This document shows, in pieces, positions 1 through 8,475 of a stretch of 40,813 nucleotides of DNA (its first letter is position 1; each line of letters begins with the position of its first letter). The translations under genes and the position numbers were made by a program. A model generated the notes under the pieces. That model saw only the letters and a program-made list of their open reading frames with translations. It had not been told where the DNA came from and did no database searches. The stretch is from positions 1-40,813 of the forward strand of contig QHVJ01000115.1 of the NCBI GenBank assembly GCA_003222275.1, written 5' to 3'. Origin of the DNA: Acidobacteriota bacterium (GTDB lineage: Bacteria; Acidobacteriota; Vicinamibacteria; Fen-336).

Positions 1-1
1 C

Positions 2-1597
2 TGGTTCGACCGCAAGAGCGCGGCCGACGCCGGCAAGAAGGCGTTCATCGTCAACCGCATCGGCGACGCGGGATTCGTGCTCGGGATGTTCCTCGTCTTC
101 GTCAGCTTCGGCAGCGTCGACTTCCGCACCGTGATGGCACAGGCCGCCCACATGCCGATCGACTGGAGCTGGGGGGGAACGCTGACGCTCATCGCGCTCT
201 TCCTCTTCATCGGCGCCTGCGGCAAGAGCGCCCAGATCCCGCTCTTCACCTGGCTTCCCGACGCCATGGAAGGCCCGACCCCCGTGTCCGCCCTCATCCA
301 CGCCGCCACCATGGTGACGGCGGGCGTCTACATGGTGGCGCGCTCCTCGGCCATCTACGTCCACGCCCCGAAGGCGATGTTCGTGGTCGCCGTCATCGGC
401 GCCGGCACCGCGGTCCTCGCCGCCACCATCGGGCTCGTCCAGTACGACATCAAGCGCGTGCTCGCGTACTCCACGGTGAGCCAGCTCGGGTACATGTTCC
501 TGGCCTGCGGCGTGGGGGCCTTCACCGCCGGCATCTTCCACCTGATGACCCACGCGTTCTTCAAGGCGCTCCTGTTCCTCGGCTCGGGGTCGGTGATCCA
601 CGGGATGTCGGGGGAGCAGGACATGCGGCAGATGGGCGGGCTCCAGAAGAGGATGCCGTGGACGCACCTGACCATGCTCGTGGGCTGCCTGGCCATCGCA
701 GGAGTGCCCCTGCTCTCCGGCTTCTTCTCGAAGGACGAGATCCTGTGGTCGGCCTACAAGGTGGGCGGGTACGGCCAGATCGTCTGGGGGATGGGCTTCG
801 TGGTCGCGGGCCTGACCGCGTTCTACATGTTCCGGCTCTACCACATGACCTTCAGCGGGACGTTCCGGGGCACCGAGGACCAGGCGCACCACCTGCACGA
901 GTCGCCGCGCACCATGCTCATCCCGCTGGAGGTGCTGGCGGTGGGCTCCATCCTGGCCGGCTACCTGGGATTCCCCGCCGTTCTCGGGGAGCGCGTGGGC
1001 TTCCCGAACGTCTTCGAGCGCTTCCTCGAGCCCGTGTTTGCGAGCGCGCACGAGACGCTCCCCGAAGTGTTCCGTGCCGGCGCCCCCGCCCACGGCATGG
1101 AGCTGACGCTGATGGCGGCGAGCGTGACGGTGGCCCTCCTCGGGATCTTCCTGGCTACGCTCTTCTTCCAGCGCCACCCCGAGTACCCGGCGCGGCTCGC
1201 CTCGTCGCTGCGCCCCCTCCACCAGCTGCTGCTGCGGAAGTACTACGTGGACGAGATCTACGACGCGGTGTTCGTCCGCGGCCTCGCCCTCGGCGGAGGT
1301 GACGCGCTCTACACGATGGACCGCTACGTGGTCGACGGCGGCGACGGGGAGGTGCGCCCCGGCCTCGGCGTCAACGGCGTGGCCTGGCTGACCCGCGACG
1401 TGATCGCGAAGTTCTCCGACGCCTGGGACCGGTACGTCGTGGACGGGGCGGTGAACTTGACGGCCGCGATTCTCGACAACGCCAGCTATGTGCTGCGCGC
1501 CCTGCAGAACGGCCTCGTGCAGCACTACGCTCTCTCCGCCCTCATCGGCGTCTTCCTGCTGATCGGGGCGATGGGCTTCGTGCTGCGCCTGTACTAG
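2..1597 (+). CDS. nuoL: NADH-quinone oxidoreductase subunit L (5' end cut by window)
   Basis: Antiporter-like membrane subunit of respiratory complex I; it couples quinone reduction to proton pumping in the inner membrane. The frame is open from the left edge, so 531 residues are visible of a family usual size of about 610-650. Family signatures are FIVNRIGDAGF near the start, FTWLPDAMEGPTPVSALIHA with the adjacent TAGVYM, and YDIKRVLAYSTVSQLGYM. Many hydrophobic helices follow. The C-terminal part (about residues 390-531) carries the long lateral region and a last transmembrane helix. The stop is 9 bases before nuoM, so the two are an operon. The true start lies outside the window. Confidence 0.96.
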   Translation, partial: WFDRKSAADAGKKAFIVNRIGDAGFVLGMFLVFVSFGSVDFRTVMAQAAHMPIDWSWGGTLTLIALFLFIGACGKSAQIPLFTWLPDAMEGPTPVSALIHAATMVTAGVYMVARSSAIYVHAPKAMFVVAVIGAGTAVLAATIGLVQYDIKRVLAYSTVSQLGYMFLACGVGAFTAGIFHLMTHAFFKALLFLGSGSVIHGMSGEQDMRQMGGLQKRMPWTHLTMLVGCLAIAGVPLLSGFFSKDEILWSAYKVGGYGQIVWGMGFVVAGLTAFYMFRLYHMTFSGTFRGTEDQAHHLHESPRTMLIPLEVLAVGSILAGYLGFPAVLGERVGFPNVFERFLEPVFASAHETLPEVFRAGAPAHGMELTLMAASVTVALLGIFLATLFFQRHPEYPARLASSLRPLHQLLLRKYYVDEIYDAVFVRGLALGGGDALYTMDRYVVDGGDGEVRPGLGVNGVAWLTRDVIAKFSDAWDRYVVDGAVNLTAAILDNASYVLRALQNGLVQHYALSALIGVFLLIGAMGFVLRLY

Positions 1598-1606
1598 GAG
1601 CCCGCG

Positions 1607-3286
1607 ATGGACTTCTTCCGGGACCATCTCCTCTCGATCGTCACCTACACCCCGCTCGTGGGCGCGGCGCTGCTGATGCTCCCGCCCTTCAAGCGCAGCG
1701 ACGACGCGGTGCGGTGGATCGCGAACCTCTTCGGCTTCGCCGGGTTCCTGGTCAGCCTTCCCCTCTGGTTCTGGTTCCAGCGGGGGGGCGAAGGCTTCCA
1801 GTTCGTGGAGAGGCATCCCTGGATCCCCAGCATCGGGGTGCAGTACCTCTTCGGGGTGGACGGCATCAGCACGCTGCTGATCCTGCTCACCACCCTCCTC
1901 GGCTTCATCGCGATCCTCTCGTCCTGGACCGCGATCACGGTGCGGGTGAGGCAGTACTACATCTTCCTGCTCCTCCTCCAGGTCGGGATGCTCGGGGTGT
2001 TCTGCGCCCTCGACATGTTCCTCTTCTACGTCTTCTGGGAAGTCATGCTCGTCCCGATGTACTTCCTCATCGGGATCTGGGGGAGCGCGCGCCGCCTCTA
2101 CGCCGCCATCAAGTTCTTCCTCTACACGCTCGTGGGGTCGGTGGTGATGCTGCTGGGGATCCTCGCCCTCTACTTCCAGTCGCGGAGGATCCCGGGGCTG
2201 GAGACGACGGGCACGTTCGACGTGACGCGCTGGTTCGCGATGTCGGTGCCGGCCGACCTGCAGTTCTGGGTGTTCCTGGCCTTCTTCCTCGGCTTCGCGA
2301 TCAAGGTGCCGATGTTCCCCTTCCACACGTGGCTCCCGGACGCCCATGTGGAGGCGCCCACCGCCGGATCGGTGATCCTGGCCGGCGTGCTCCTGAAGAT
2401 GGGGACCTACGGCTTCGTCCGCTTCTCCCTGCCCCTGCTGCCGGACGCCACGCTGCACGCGGTGCCGTGGGTGGCGACCCTCTCGATCATCGGCATCGTC
2501 TACGCCGGCCTCGTCACCCTCGTGCAGAAAGACATGAAGAAGCTGATCGCCTACTCCTCGGTCAGCCACCTCGGCTTCGTGATGCTGGGGATGTTCGCCC
2601 TGAACCCGCTGGGGCTGGAGGGGAGCGTCCTCCAGATGATCAACCACGGGCTCTCCACGGGCGGCTTGTTCCTGATCGTGGGCATCGTCTACGAGCGCCG
2701 GCACACCAAGGCGATCGCGGATTTCGGCGGCCTGGCCCACGTGATGCCGACGTATGCCACCGTGACCCTGATCCTCTTCCTCGCCTCCATGGGGCTGCCC
2801 CTGCTCAACGGCTTCATCGGGGAGTTCATGATCCTGCAGGGAGCGTACTCGGCGAACCGCGTGTGGGCGTACTGGGCGGTGTCCGGCGTGGTGCTGGGCG
2901 CGGCCTACCTGCTCTGGCTGTACCAGCGCGTCTTCTGGGGAAAGGTGACCCACGAGGAGAACCGCCACCTGAAGGACCTCTCCCCCCGCGAGCTGGCGAC
3001 GCTCGTTCCCCTCGTCCTGTTCTGCTTCTGGATCGGCCTCTACCCCAAGCCGTTCCTCGACTTCATCCACGTGCCGCTGGCGCGGCTGGCGGAGACGATC
3101 CAGCCCGGCAAGTTCCCGGCCATGGGCGCGGTGCAGGCCGCGGCGCCGGGGACTCCGTCCGCCCCTCCCGCGGCCGCTCCCGCCGAGTCGTCGTCCCCGA
3201 TCCCGCCGTCCGCGGCGCCGCTGGCGCCCGTCTCCACGCCGACGGCCGCCCCGGCGCCCGCGCGCGCCGCCACGCCGCGGCCCTGA
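1607..3286 (+). CDS. nuoM: NADH-quinone oxidoreductase subunit M
   Basis: Second antiporter-like proton-pumping subunit of complex I, 559 residues. The conserved glutamate region FYVFWEVMLVPMYFLIG and the lysine/histidine region FAIKVPMFPFHTWLPDAHVEAPT are intact, as is KDMKKLIAYSSVSHLGFV. The core ends near residue 505. A tail of about 55 residues made almost only of Ala, Pro and Ser follows and is not part of the usual subunit (family normally about 490-520 residues). nuoN usually follows nuoM; here a response regulator gene begins 61 bases later, so nuoN is missing from this locus. Confidence 0.96.
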   Translation: MDFFRDHLLSIVTYTPLVGAALLMLPPFKRSDDAVRWIANLFGFAGFLVSLPLWFWFQRGGEGFQFVERHPWIPSIGVQYLFGVDGISTLLILLTTLLGFIAILSSWTAITVRVRQYYIFLLLLQVGMLGVFCALDMFLFYVFWEVMLVPMYFLIGIWGSARRLYAAIKFFLYTLVGSVVMLLGILALYFQSRRIPGLETTGTFDVTRWFAMSVPADLQFWVFLAFFLGFAIKVPMFPFHTWLPDAHVEAPTAGSVILAGVLLKMGTYGFVRFSLPLLPDATLHAVPWVATLSIIGIVYAGLVTLVQKDMKKLIAYSSVSHLGFVMLGMFALNPLGLEGSVLQMINHGLSTGGLFLIVGIVYERRHTKAIADFGGLAHVMPTYATVTLILFLASMGLPLLNGFIGEFMILQGAYSANRVWAYWAVSGVVLGAAYLLWLYQRVFWGKVTHEENRHLKDLSPRELATLVPLVLFCFWIGLYPKPFLDFIHVPLARLAETIQPGKFPAMGAVQAAAPGTPSAPPAAAPAESSSPIPPSAAPLAPVSTPTAAPAPARAATPRP

Positions 3287-3347
3287 CCGCCCCCTTCGTT
3301 CCGGCCGCCTCCGCGCGGGCATAGAATGAAGCCAGGACCGCGCCGAG

Positions 3348-3752
3348 ATGAAGCCGCTCGAGGGAATCAGCATCGTGCTCGCCGAAGACGACGACGACGC
3401 CCGCGAGGCGCTGCGACTCGCCCTCGAGGCACGGGGGGCGTCCCTGCGCTGCGTGAACGACGGGGCGGCCGCGCTGGCCGCCATCCGTGAGCGCCCCCCC
3501 GACGTCGTCATCTCCGACATCTCGATGCCGGGGGAGGACGGCCACGCGTTCTTGAAGAAGCTGCGGGCCCTTCCTCCCCAGCGCGGCGGCCGGACGCCGG
3601 CGGTGGCCCTCACCGCCTTCCACGGTCGGGACGCGCGGCTGGCGTCGGTCCATGCGGGCTACCACTACCACCTCACCAAGCCCTTCGATCCCGACAAGCT
3701 CGTCGAGATACTGGTGGGCCTCGTCCGGCTCACTTCCCGGCCCCGATCGTGA
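3348..3752 (+). CDS. Single-domain response regulator (receiver only)
   Basis: CheY-like receiver domain of 134 residues with no output domain. It has the acidic cluster EDDDD (about residues 13-17), the phospho-acceptor D57 in VVISDISMP, the switch threonine T89 in ALTAF, and K111 in LTKPF, so it should be phosphorylatable. Receivers of this kind relay phosphate or act by protein contact. No histidine kinase gene is nearby. A -10-like TAGAAT lies at 3322-3327, about 20 bases before the ATG. The stop overlaps the next gene's GTG (GTGA), so the permease downstream is probably co-translated. Confidence 0.88.
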   Translation: MKPLEGISIVLAEDDDDAREALRLALEARGASLRCVNDGAAALAAIRERPPDVVISDISMPGEDGHAFLKKLRALPPQRGGRTPAVALTAFHGRDARLASVHAGYHYHLTKPFDPDKLVEILVGLVRLTSRPRS

Positions 3753-4888
3753 GGGAGGGCCTCGCGAACTGGCGGGTCCAGGTTCCCCTCGCCGCGTGCC
3801 TCCTGCTCGTCGGCCTGCTCGCGTTCCTGGTGTTCCGCTATTTCCTCCTCACATTCACCGTCGCGGGCTCGGTGGCGCTGATCCTCGCTCCCGTCCAGCG
3901 CCGCCTCACCCGGAAGCTGGGCGGCTACAGCTCGGCCGCCGCGGGGCTGCTCGTGCTGGGCTGCACGGTGGTGCTGCTTCTCCCCCTCATCTTCTTCGGC
4001 GTCATCCTGACGCAGCAGGCGATGGCCGCGTTCGAGTGGATGCGGCCTCACCTCGAGCCGGCCGCGCTCGAGAAGCTCTGGCGGGAGACGCTGCCCGCGC
4101 GCTATCCGTTCCTGATGGCCTGGGTGCGGGAGAGCTCGGGCGGCACCGCCGTGCCGGCGGCCTCGGAGGCCCTGGGCCGCCTGACCACCGCCGTGAACGG
4201 CTTCCTCCAGCTCGCGGTCGTCCACTTCGTCACCGGGCTCATGGACATGATCGTCTTCATGATGATGCTGTTCTTCCTGCTGCGGGACGGCGCCCAGATG
4301 CGGGACGTGCTGCGGGGCGTCTCGCCCCTCACGCGCGGCCAGGAGACCGAGATCATCGACCACCTGTCCAAGACCGTGAAGGGAGTGCTGCTGTCGATGG
4401 TGATCGTGCCCGTCGCGCAGGGCATCGTCGCCCTCGTCGGGTTCTGGGTGTTCGGCGTGCCCTCGCCGGTCCTGCTCAGCGTCTTCGTGTTCTTCGCGGC
4501 GATGATCCACCTCATCGGCACGCCGCTCGTGTGGGTCCCCACCGGCCTCTACCTCTTCTTCTGGGCCTCGCCCACCAAGGGGATCGGCATGCTCCTCTAC
4601 GGCGCGCTCGTCATCAGCACCATGGACAACATCATCAAGCCCATCATCCTGAAGGGAGCCGCGCAGATCCACGCGCTCCTCGCGTTCCTCTCCGTGCTCG
4701 GGGGGCTCTACGCCTTCGGAGCCAAGGGCCTCATCGCGGGGCCCGTGATCCTGTCCCTCGTGCTCTCCGCCTACCGCATCTACCGGTACGACATCCTGCG
4801 CTGGCGGCACGAGGAAGAGGATGCCAGCTCTCCGGCGCTGTCCGACGCCACGTTGCGGGAGCCCGCCCCCGCCCTGCGCAGCCGCTGA
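3749..4888 (+). CDS. AI-2E family membrane transporter (PerM/YdiK type)
   Basis: Polytopic inner-membrane protein of 379 residues in the AI-2E exporter family (PF01594). Two helices lie at the N terminus (about residues 10-55), a helix near 60-85, a soluble segment (about 90-145), then a cluster of helices. The family region LLYGALVISTMDNIIKPIILKG near residues 285-310 is clear. Substrates vary widely in the family and cannot be told from sequence. The GTG start overlaps the response regulator stop as GTGA; no better start is visible. The C-terminal 30 residues are hydrophilic and likely cytoplasmic. Confidence 0.85.
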   Translation: MREGLANWRVQVPLAACLLLVGLLAFLVFRYFLLTFTVAGSVALILAPVQRRLTRKLGGYSSAAAGLLVLGCTVVLLLPLIFFGVILTQQAMAAFEWMRPHLEPAALEKLWRETLPARYPFLMAWVRESSGGTAVPAASEALGRLTTAVNGFLQLAVVHFVTGLMDMIVFMMMLFFLLRDGAQMRDVLRGVSPLTRGQETEIIDHLSKTVKGVLLSMVIVPVAQGIVALVGFWVFGVPSPVLLSVFVFFAAMIHLIGTPLVWVPTGLYLFFWASPTKGIGMLLYGALVISTMDNIIKPIILKGAAQIHALLAFLSVLGGLYAFGAKGLIAGPVILSLVLSAYRIYRYDILRWRHEEEDASSPALSDATLREPAPALRSR

Positions 4889-4939
4889 TTTTGTGGTAGC
4901 CTTCCGCGATTTTCGTTTCGAGTCCGCCGAAACCCTGAT

Positions 4940-5176
4940 GTGAGCCCCGAGAACAAGGACGGGGATAGCCGTGCCTGGGAGCGCGCCCTCCGTGAGATGG
5001 CGCCCTACCTCGGTCTCGGCGGCACCCTCGCGGTGACGGTGCTCGGCGGGGTCGGGATCGGTCACTGGCTCGACGGAAGGCTCGGGACGACGCCGGCCTT
5101 CGTGCTGGCGGGGGCGTTGGTCGGCATCCTGGCGGCCGGCTACCATTTCTACCGGCTGGTGAGGGTGAAGCGGTGA
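4940..5176 (+). CDS. atpZ: AtpZ/AtpI-type F0F1 ATPase accessory protein
   Basis: Small membrane protein of 78 residues with two predicted helices (about residues 25-45 and 52-72) separated by the family turn GIGHWLDGRLGTTP, typical of the ATPase_gene1 family (PF09527) found at the head of atp operons. It is thought to help assemble the c-ring or handle Mg/Ca. It starts with GTG at 4940, 51 bases after the permease stop, and heads the F0 operon. The stop overlaps the next start as GTGA. Confidence 0.8.
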   Translation: MSPENKDGDSRAWERALREMAPYLGLGGTLAVTVLGGVGIGHWLDGRLGTTPAFVLAGALVGILAAGYHFYRLVRVKR

Positions 5177-5556
5177 GCTTCGCGAGGTACGCGCAGGTGG
5201 TGGGGGCGGTGGCGGGGGTCTCCCTCGTCCTGCTGTGGGCGCTCGCCGGCCGGCTGGGCGCGGGCGGATGGGCCGCCGCCGCGTGGGGAGCGGCCCTGGC
5301 CGTCCTCAACGCGCTCGCCGCCTACGGTCTGGTGCTCTGGTCGCAGGGCCGGCCCACGGTCTCGTTCTTCCGGGCCATCCTCGGCGGCATGCTCGTCCGC
5401 ATGGCGCTGCTGCTCGTCGCGGTCGCGGTGGGGCTGCGGGCCGGCGCCCTGCCCGCCGCGCCGTTCATCGTCTCCCTCCTGGGCCACTTCGTCGTCTTCC
5501 TGGTCCTCGAGACGGCTGTGGTCTCGCGGTCGGTCATGCCGACGGAGGCCGGGTGA
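5173..5556 (+). CDS. atpI: ATP synthase subunit I-like membrane protein
   Basis: Protein of 127 residues with four hydrophobic helices and little sequence outside them, in the position and size of AtpI/subunit I of atp operons. The segment SFFRAILGGMLVRMALLL is similar to the conserved middle of the family. AtpI acts as a chaperone for c-ring assembly in some bacteria. It starts with GTG overlapping atpZ and its stop overlaps atpB in the same GTGA manner, so all three are coupled. Assignment rests on position and topology more than on sequence. Confidence 0.72.
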   Translation: MSFARYAQVVGAVAGVSLVLLWALAGRLGAGGWAAAAWGAALAVLNALAAYGLVLWSQGRPTVSFFRAILGGMLVRMALLLVAVAVGLRAGALPAAPFIVSLLGHFVVFLVLETAVVSRSVMPTEAG

Positions 5557-6428
5557 GCCTGTGGTGGCTGCTCGCCGCCGTCGAGCCGGCCGCCGAGCCT
5601 CCGGCCGAGGAGGGCCACAGTCCGGCCGAGGTGCTGATGCACCACGTGACGGACAGCGTGCTCTTCCGCCACGTCGACCTGGGACCCTTCCACCTCGAGC
5701 CGACCAAGCACTTGGTGTTCTTCGTGGCGGCGGCGGGGCTGGTGCTGCTCATGTGCCGGCTCGCGCTGCGTAGTTACCAGAAGGGCGGGGTGCCGAAGGG
5801 GCTGGCCGCGGCGGTGGAGACGATCGTGATCTTCATCCGCGACGAGATCGCCGAGAAGAACATCGGCCACGACGGGCGTATCTACACGCCGCTGCTGTGC
5901 AGCTTCTTCTTCTTCATCCTGATCGCGGCCCTCCTGGGGCTGCTGCCGTTCCCGGTCTACAGTCCGTCGACCGGCCGCTTCGCCATCGTGTCCGCGACCC
6001 CGACGGGCAACATCGCGGTGACGCTGGGGCTGGCCATCGTCGCGTTCCTGGCGATGCAGTACGCGGGCATCCGGAAGTACGGGGTCTGGGGCCACCTCAA
6101 GAACCTCGTGCCGCCCGGGATACCGAAGCCGCTGCTGCTGATCATGATCCCGGTCGAGATCCTCGGGATGTTCACCAAGCCCTTCGCGCTGATGGTCCGG
6201 CTGTTCGCCAACATGCTGGCCGGCCACATGGTCATCACCGTGCTGCTCATGCTCATCCCGCTGATGGCCGCCATCCGCGGGGTGTTCGGCATCGCCGTGA
6301 TCCCGGTCTCGCTCGCCCTCGCCCTGTTCATCATGCTTCTGGAGCTGCTGGTGGCCCTGATCCAGGCCTACATCTTCACGCTGCTGAGCGCGATCTTCAT
6401 CGGGATGTTTGCGCATCCCGCCCATTGA
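5553..6428 (+). CDS. atpB: ATP synthase F0 subunit a
   Basis: Stator subunit of the F0 proton channel, 291 residues, inner membrane. The essential arginine is R216 in MVRLFANMLAGHM, followed by the conserved final helices with ELLVALIQAYIFTLLSAIFI. The frame is open much further upstream, but the GTG at 5553 overlaps the atpI stop (GTGA) and puts MSLWWLLAAVEPAAEPP at the N terminus, matching family layout; an earlier start would run through atpI. The next gene, atpE, begins 46 bases later with its own strong ribosome binding site. Confidence 0.95.
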   Translation: MSLWWLLAAVEPAAEPPAEEGHSPAEVLMHHVTDSVLFRHVDLGPFHLEPTKHLVFFVAAAGLVLLMCRLALRSYQKGGVPKGLAAAVETIVIFIRDEIAEKNIGHDGRIYTPLLCSFFFFILIAALLGLLPFPVYSPSTGRFAIVSATPTGNIAVTLGLAIVAFLAMQYAGIRKYGVWGHLKNLVPPGIPKPLLLIMIPVEILGMFTKPFALMVRLFANMLAGHMVITVLLMLIPLMAAIRGVFGIAVIPVSLALALFIMLLELLVALIQAYIFTLLSAIFIGMFAHPAH

Positions 6429-6474
6429 TGACGACCCCGACCAGAAACCGCGACACTTTCAGGAGGAGAGCGTA

Positions 6475-6705
6475 ATGGACGCCAAGGCCCTCGCGTACTT
6501 CGCCGCCGGCATCGGCGCCGGCCTCACCATCATGGGCGGCGCCGCCGGCATCGGCCGCCTCGCCGCCGCCGCCATGGAGGGGATCGCCCGCCAGCCCGCC
6601 GCCGCCGGCGACATCCGGGGAGCCATGATCGTGGCCGCCGGCCTCATCGAGGGCGTGACGTTCTTCGCCCTCATCGTGGCCATGCTCCTCGTCCTCCTCA
6701 AGTAG
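6475..6705 (+). CDS. atpE: ATP synthase F0 subunit c
   Basis: Ring subunit of F0, 76 residues, two-helix hairpin with the polar loop ARQPAAAGDIR. The ion-binding carboxylate is E59 in LIEGVTFF. The Gln found on helix 1 of Na+-type rings is an isoleucine here, and the Ser-Thr after the Glu is Gly-Val, so proton coupling is the better guess. The ATG at 6475 is preceded by AGGAGGA, which decides the start over an in-frame upstream ATG at 6409 that would lie inside atpB. Confidence 0.95.
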   Translation: MDAKALAYFAAGIGAGLTIMGGAAGIGRLAAAAMEGIARQPAAAGDIRGAMIVAAGLIEGVTFFALIVAMLLVLLK

Positions 6706-6710
6706 GCTCC

Positions 6711-7265
6711 ATGGGCGCCGCGCTTCCGGCCCTGCTCGCCGCCGCCTCCGCCGAGGGCGGCGGCGGAGGCCTGGCCGACGTCAACCTCGGCCTCACGATC
6801 TGGACGGTCGTCCTCTTCGCCCTGTTCGCGGCGGTGCTCGCGAGGTTCGGCTGGGGCCCCCTGCTGCGGGCGGTCGAGGAGCGGGAGAAGACGATTCGCG
6901 ACGCCGTGGAAGGCGCCCAGCTCGCCAACACCGAGGCCCAGGCCCTGCTCGTGCAGCACAAGGAAGCGCTCGCCCAGGCCCGTCGCGAGCGCGAGGAGCT
7001 GATCAAGCAAGCGATCGCCGAAGCGCAGCAGATGCGCACCGAGCTGATGGCCCAGGCCCGCGCCGACTCCGAGCAGCTCCTCCAGAAGGCCAGGGAGCAG
7101 ATCGAGCGGGAGAAGCGGACCGCCCTTCAGGAGATCCGGGCGCAGGTCGCGGACCTGGCCATCGACGCGGCGAGCAGGATCGTGGCCTCTTCCCTGACGC
7201 CCGAGGCCCAACGCAAGCTGGTCGAGGACTTCATCGCCAAGCTGCCGACGACGACGGCGTCTTAA
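6711..7265 (+). CDS. atpF: ATP synthase F0 subunit b
   Basis: Peripheral stalk subunit of 184 residues. One transmembrane helix (about residues 27-45, LTIWTVVLFALFAAVLARF) is followed by WGPLLRAVEEREKTIRDAVEGA, the usual start of the b-subunit coiled coil, and then about 120 residues of charged helix. It begins 5 bases after atpE. The expected next genes (atpH, atpA, atpG, atpD, atpC) are absent; a convergent gene shares the stop-codon bases TTAA at 7262-7265, so the operon ends here. Confidence 0.94.
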   Translation: MGAALPALLAAASAEGGGGGLADVNLGLTIWTVVLFALFAAVLARFGWGPLLRAVEEREKTIRDAVEGAQLANTEAQALLVQHKEALAQARREREELIKQAIAEAQQMRTELMAQARADSEQLLQKAREQIEREKRTALQEIRAQVADLAIDAASRIVASSLTPEAQRKLVEDFIAKLPTTTAS

Positions 7266-8095
7266 TCGCCGCCGAGGATGTTCCCGATGTCGCGGAGCGT
7301 GCCGCCGACTCCGGACACGCCGCCCGTCCCCTCCTTGGTGAGCCCCAGGATGCGGCCCACCAGGCGGGAGAACGGGAGCGTCTGCAGGATGGCCCTGCCG
7401 GGGCCGGTGAGGGTGGCGAGGAACAGCCCCTCTCCCCCGAAGAGGGCGTTCTTGAACCCGCCCACGAACTGGATGTCGTAGGCCACGGTCTCCTCGAAGG
7501 CCACGATGCAGCCGGTGTCCACGCGCATCGACTGGCCCGGCAAGAGGTCGAACTCGATCAGGTTGCCGCCCGCGTGGATGAAGACGGTGCCGGCGCCGGT
7601 GAGCTTCTCGAGGATGAAGCCCTCGCCGCCGAACAGCCCGGCGCCGAAACGCTTGGTGAAGGCGATGCCGACGTCGATCCCGTCGGTGGCGCAGAGGAAC
7701 GAGTCGCGCTGGCACAGCCAGTTGGGCGCGCCCGTGAGGTCGAGCTGCTTGAGCTTGCCCGGGTAGGGGGCGGCGAAGGCGACCTGCCCCTCTCCCCGCC
7801 CGCGGAAGCGGGTCATGAACAGGCTCTCGCCCGCCATCAGGCGCCGGAGCCCGCCGAGCAGCCCGCCGCTCATGCGGCTCTCCATGTCGACGCCCCCCGC
7901 CATGTAGAGGAGGGCGCCCGGCTCGGCCTGCACCTCCTGGCCGTCGCCGAGCGGGACCACGACCGCCTGCATGACGTCGCCGACGACGTGGAATTCCCGC
8001 GGCCGGCCGCCCGCGGGCGCCGCCGAGGGCGCGCCGCACGACGGACAGAACCGCGCGCCGGGGGCGAGGGCCTGGCCGCACTTCGCACACGTCAT
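7262..8095 (-). CDS. AIM24/TIGR00266-family protein with N-terminal zinc ribbon
   Basis: Protein of 277 residues. The N terminus is a zinc ribbon with two CxxC pairs (CAKC near residue 3 and CPSC near 18). The rest is a beta-rich AIM24-like domain with internal repeats around FGGEGFILEKLTG and FGGEGLFLATLTG, and the middle MSGGLLGGLRRLMAGESLF typical of TIGR00266. Function of the family in bacteria is not settled. The ATG at 8095 is preceded on its strand by AGGAGG, favouring it over a longer frame. It converges on atpF and diverges from the SCP2 gene across 64 bases. Confidence 0.85.
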   Translation of the reverse strand: MTCAKCGQALAPGARFCPSCGAPSAAPAGGRPREFHVVGDVMQAVVVPLGDGQEVQAEPGALLYMAGGVDMESRMSGGLLGGLRRLMAGESLFMTRFRGRGEGQVAFAAPYPGKLKQLDLTGAPNWLCQRDSFLCATDGIDVGIAFTKRFGAGLFGGEGFILEKLTGAGTVFIHAGGNLIEFDLLPGQSMRVDTGCIVAFEETVAYDIQFVGGFKNALFGGEGLFLATLTGPGRAILQTLPFSRLVGRILGLTKEGTGGVSGVGGTLRDIGNILGGD

Positions 8096-8145
8096 GAGGT
8101 GCCTCCTTCTGCTGGCCGCGGATTGTAGCCTCGGCCGGCCCCTGC

Positions 8146-8151
8146 TAGCAT
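8146..8151 (+). promoter_or_regulatory. -10-like hexamer TAGCAT before the SCP2 gene
   Basis: TAGCAT, preceded by TGC, ends 8 bases before the ATG at 8160. If it is a -10 box, transcription would begin at or one or two bases before the start codon, and no ribosome binding site is visible. No clear -35 is seen. It is one of several such cases in this window. Confidence 0.3.
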
Positions 8152-8159
8152 GACGGCCC

Positions 8160-8474
8160 ATGTCCGAGATCGGCGACATCTTCCAGGGCCTGCCCAAGAA
8201 GTTCCAGAAGGGCGCGGTCAAGGAGCCGCGGACGTTCTACTTCTCGCTCGACGAGGACGAGAAGTGGACGGTGGCGCTCGACAAGGACAAGTGCGTGGTG
8301 AAGGCGGGCAAGCCCGCTCAAGACGCCGATTGCTTCTTCAAGTCCTCGAAGCAGGTGTTCCTCGACGTGTGGAGCGGAAAGCACACGCCGGGCATGACGG
8401 ACTTCATGACCGGAAAGATCAAGAGCAACAACCCGCTCATGCTCAAGGAATTCGTCAGCGCGTTTCGTAAATGA
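8160..8474 (+). CDS. SCP2 sterol-transfer-domain protein
   Basis: Small soluble protein of 104 residues that is almost only an SCP2 lipid-binding domain. Seen features are the start FQGLPKKFQ, a strand pair FYFSLDEDEKWTVALDKDKCVV, the polar turn DADCFFKSSKQVFLDVWSGK and the end MTGKIKSNNPLMLKEFVSAF, which match the family order. Such proteins bind fatty acids or other lipids in a cavity. It stands alone; the stop is immediately followed by a long GC hairpin at 8476-8504. Confidence 0.85.
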   Translation: MSEIGDIFQGLPKKFQKGAVKEPRTFYFSLDEDEKWTVALDKDKCVVKAGKPAQDADCFFKSSKQVFLDVWSGKHTPGMTDFMTGKIKSNNPLMLKEFVSAFRK

Positions 8475-8475
8475 G

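Noticed and set aside
3665-5146. A 493-codon His/Glu-rich frame on the minus strand
   Set aside because: It mirrors the AI-2E permease and atpZ; no motif, no start signal.
5235-5552. Upstream extension of atpB
   Set aside because: It would overlap atpI fully; the GTG at 5553 is coupled to the atpI stop and fits family length.
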